From: a virus
Strand: one strand, 5' to 3'
DNA: 21,592 nt
IMG/VR virus record: IMGVR_UViG_3300042924_000288
Location: 1-21,592 of that record
Under the pieces are notes generated by a model that ran no database searches, had not been told where the DNA came from, and saw only the letters and a list, made by a program, of their open reading frames with translations. Shown one piece after another: positions 21,302 through 21,592 of the stretch. The position numbers were made by a program, and so were the translations under genes. Position 1 is the first letter of the stretch. Each line of letters opens with the position of its first letter.

Positions 21302-21551
21302 GTGTTATATCCTTTCTTACTTTAATCCACTGCTTAGGTAGATGCATACGGGCATTGCTGTTATCCATAGAGACTGTATTAGCGATGCATAGTGCGTCAT
21401 CTGTTTCATCAATAATCCACCCAATGCTGTGACAAAGGTGAACCTCTGCTTTAACATCCTCTTGCCATTCCACATCTGCTACTGCGTCAACCCATTGGAT
21501 GTACTGCAAAGGGCAGGTGACCAAATCTGGTTTTCGTTTCTTCGTATCCAT
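21195..21551 (-). CDS. Conserved hypothetical phage protein, 118 aa
   Basis: A 118-residue protein. The core VHLCHSIGWIIDETDDALCI, followed by SMDNSNARMHLPKQWIKVRK, resembles a widespread small phage protein with the pattern G[WF][LIV]I-x-E-T-x-[DE]-x-x-[VLI]-[CAV]-[IV]-A and ending in [IL]PK-x-[WC]-I-K. The function is not known. The last third (about 84-118) is basic and Ser/Gln-rich and coincides with the start of the nuclease gene in another frame, so that part may not be constrained as a domain. The start is ATG at 21551-21549. It lies near the right end of the window, and the gene before it is not contained. Confidence 0.65.
   Translation of the reverse strand: MDTKKRKPDLVTCPLQYIQWVDAVADVEWQEDVKAEVHLCHSIGWIIDETDDALCIANTVSMDNSNARMHLPKQWIKVRKDITLEAEQRQVQRKTPAKVGKRSNTSQVQSGGRRCSLS
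21310..21315 (-). promoter_or_regulatory. Shine-Dalgarno site deciding nuclease TTG start
   Basis: AAAGGA on the minus strand (21315-21310) is eight bases before TTG at 21301. It lies inside the upstream coding region and supports initiation at TTG. The TAA two codons upstream in that frame excludes an earlier start. Confidence 0.6.
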
Positions 21552-21592
21552 AACAATTGTCCATTCTCCAAGACTCTAGTTTCATCGTTGTC

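Noticed and set aside
21552-21592. Coding sequence entering from the right edge on the minus strand
   Set aside because: More than one frame is open over these 41 bases and none could be recognised, so no partial gene is claimed.
1-21592. tRNA genes, CRISPR arrays, insertion sequences, integrase or attachment site
   Set aside because: None seen on either strand while reading through the window; every long stretch is accounted for by phage genes.

Overview
The window looks like roughly half of the genome of a short-tailed (podovirus-type) tailed phage. There are no tRNAs, insertion sequences, integrase, CRISPR or cellular housekeeping genes. Genes are tightly packed, mostly with ATGA, TAATG or GTGA junctions. 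They fall into two convergent blocks: virion and lysis genes on the plus strand (14-17386), and nucleotide-metabolism or replication-type genes on the minus strand (17363-21551). Gene content resembles uncultured aquatic T7/P22-like podophages. The host cannot be identified from this window; Shine-Dalgarno sites and sigma70-like promoters point to a bacterial host with an ordinary housekeeping sigma factor.

Plus strand, left part (14-2169): a small FmdB-like zinc-ribbon protein, an acidic scaffolding protein and the major capsid protein. A rho-independent terminator follows, and then directly a second long hairpin.

Plus strand, host-recognition module (2185-8070): a collagen-like fibre with three GXY blocks, a beta-rich fibre protein, a large 807-residue LamG + SPRY + three-repeat fibre, a probable tail-fibre assembly chaperone, a 55-residue membrane protein, a small beta-rich protein, and four very small, very basic proteins with 4-base overlaps. 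The module lies between the capsid terminator and a perfect consensus promoter at 8071-8099.

Plus strand, tail and ejection module (8106-15960): a gp11/gp4-like adaptor that appears to be made from a leaderless mRNA, a nozzle-like protein, a short fibre-associated peptide, a GNAT-like remnant, two internal virion proteins, and a large gp16-like internal protein split over two ORFs that overlap at TTGA.

Plus strand, lysis (15963-17386): a C-terminally anchored coiled-coil protein, a 3TM holin and a GH24 endolysin with a complete E-8-C-5-T triad.

Minus strand (right to left): a conserved hypothetical protein, a PD-(D/E)xK nuclease that starts at TTG inside the previous gene, another hypothetical protein, a calcineurin-like phosphoesterase, a DUF3310 protein, a 54-residue acidic protein, an adenosylcobalamin-dependent ribonucleotide reductase with all its cysteines, and a 41-residue protein whose end overlaps the endolysin. 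A promoter-like sequence lies just upstream of the reductase region.

How it works together: the minus-strand genes would supply dNTPs and process DNA. The plus-strand genes build the capsid, the receptor-binding apparatus and the DNA-ejection machinery, and finally lyse the cell.

I found no defence island or entirely new system. The observations most worth following up are the leaderless promoter arrangement, the terminator/hairpin pair, the basic small-protein cassette, the split ejection protein and the two fibre-associated proteins that end in the same motif.
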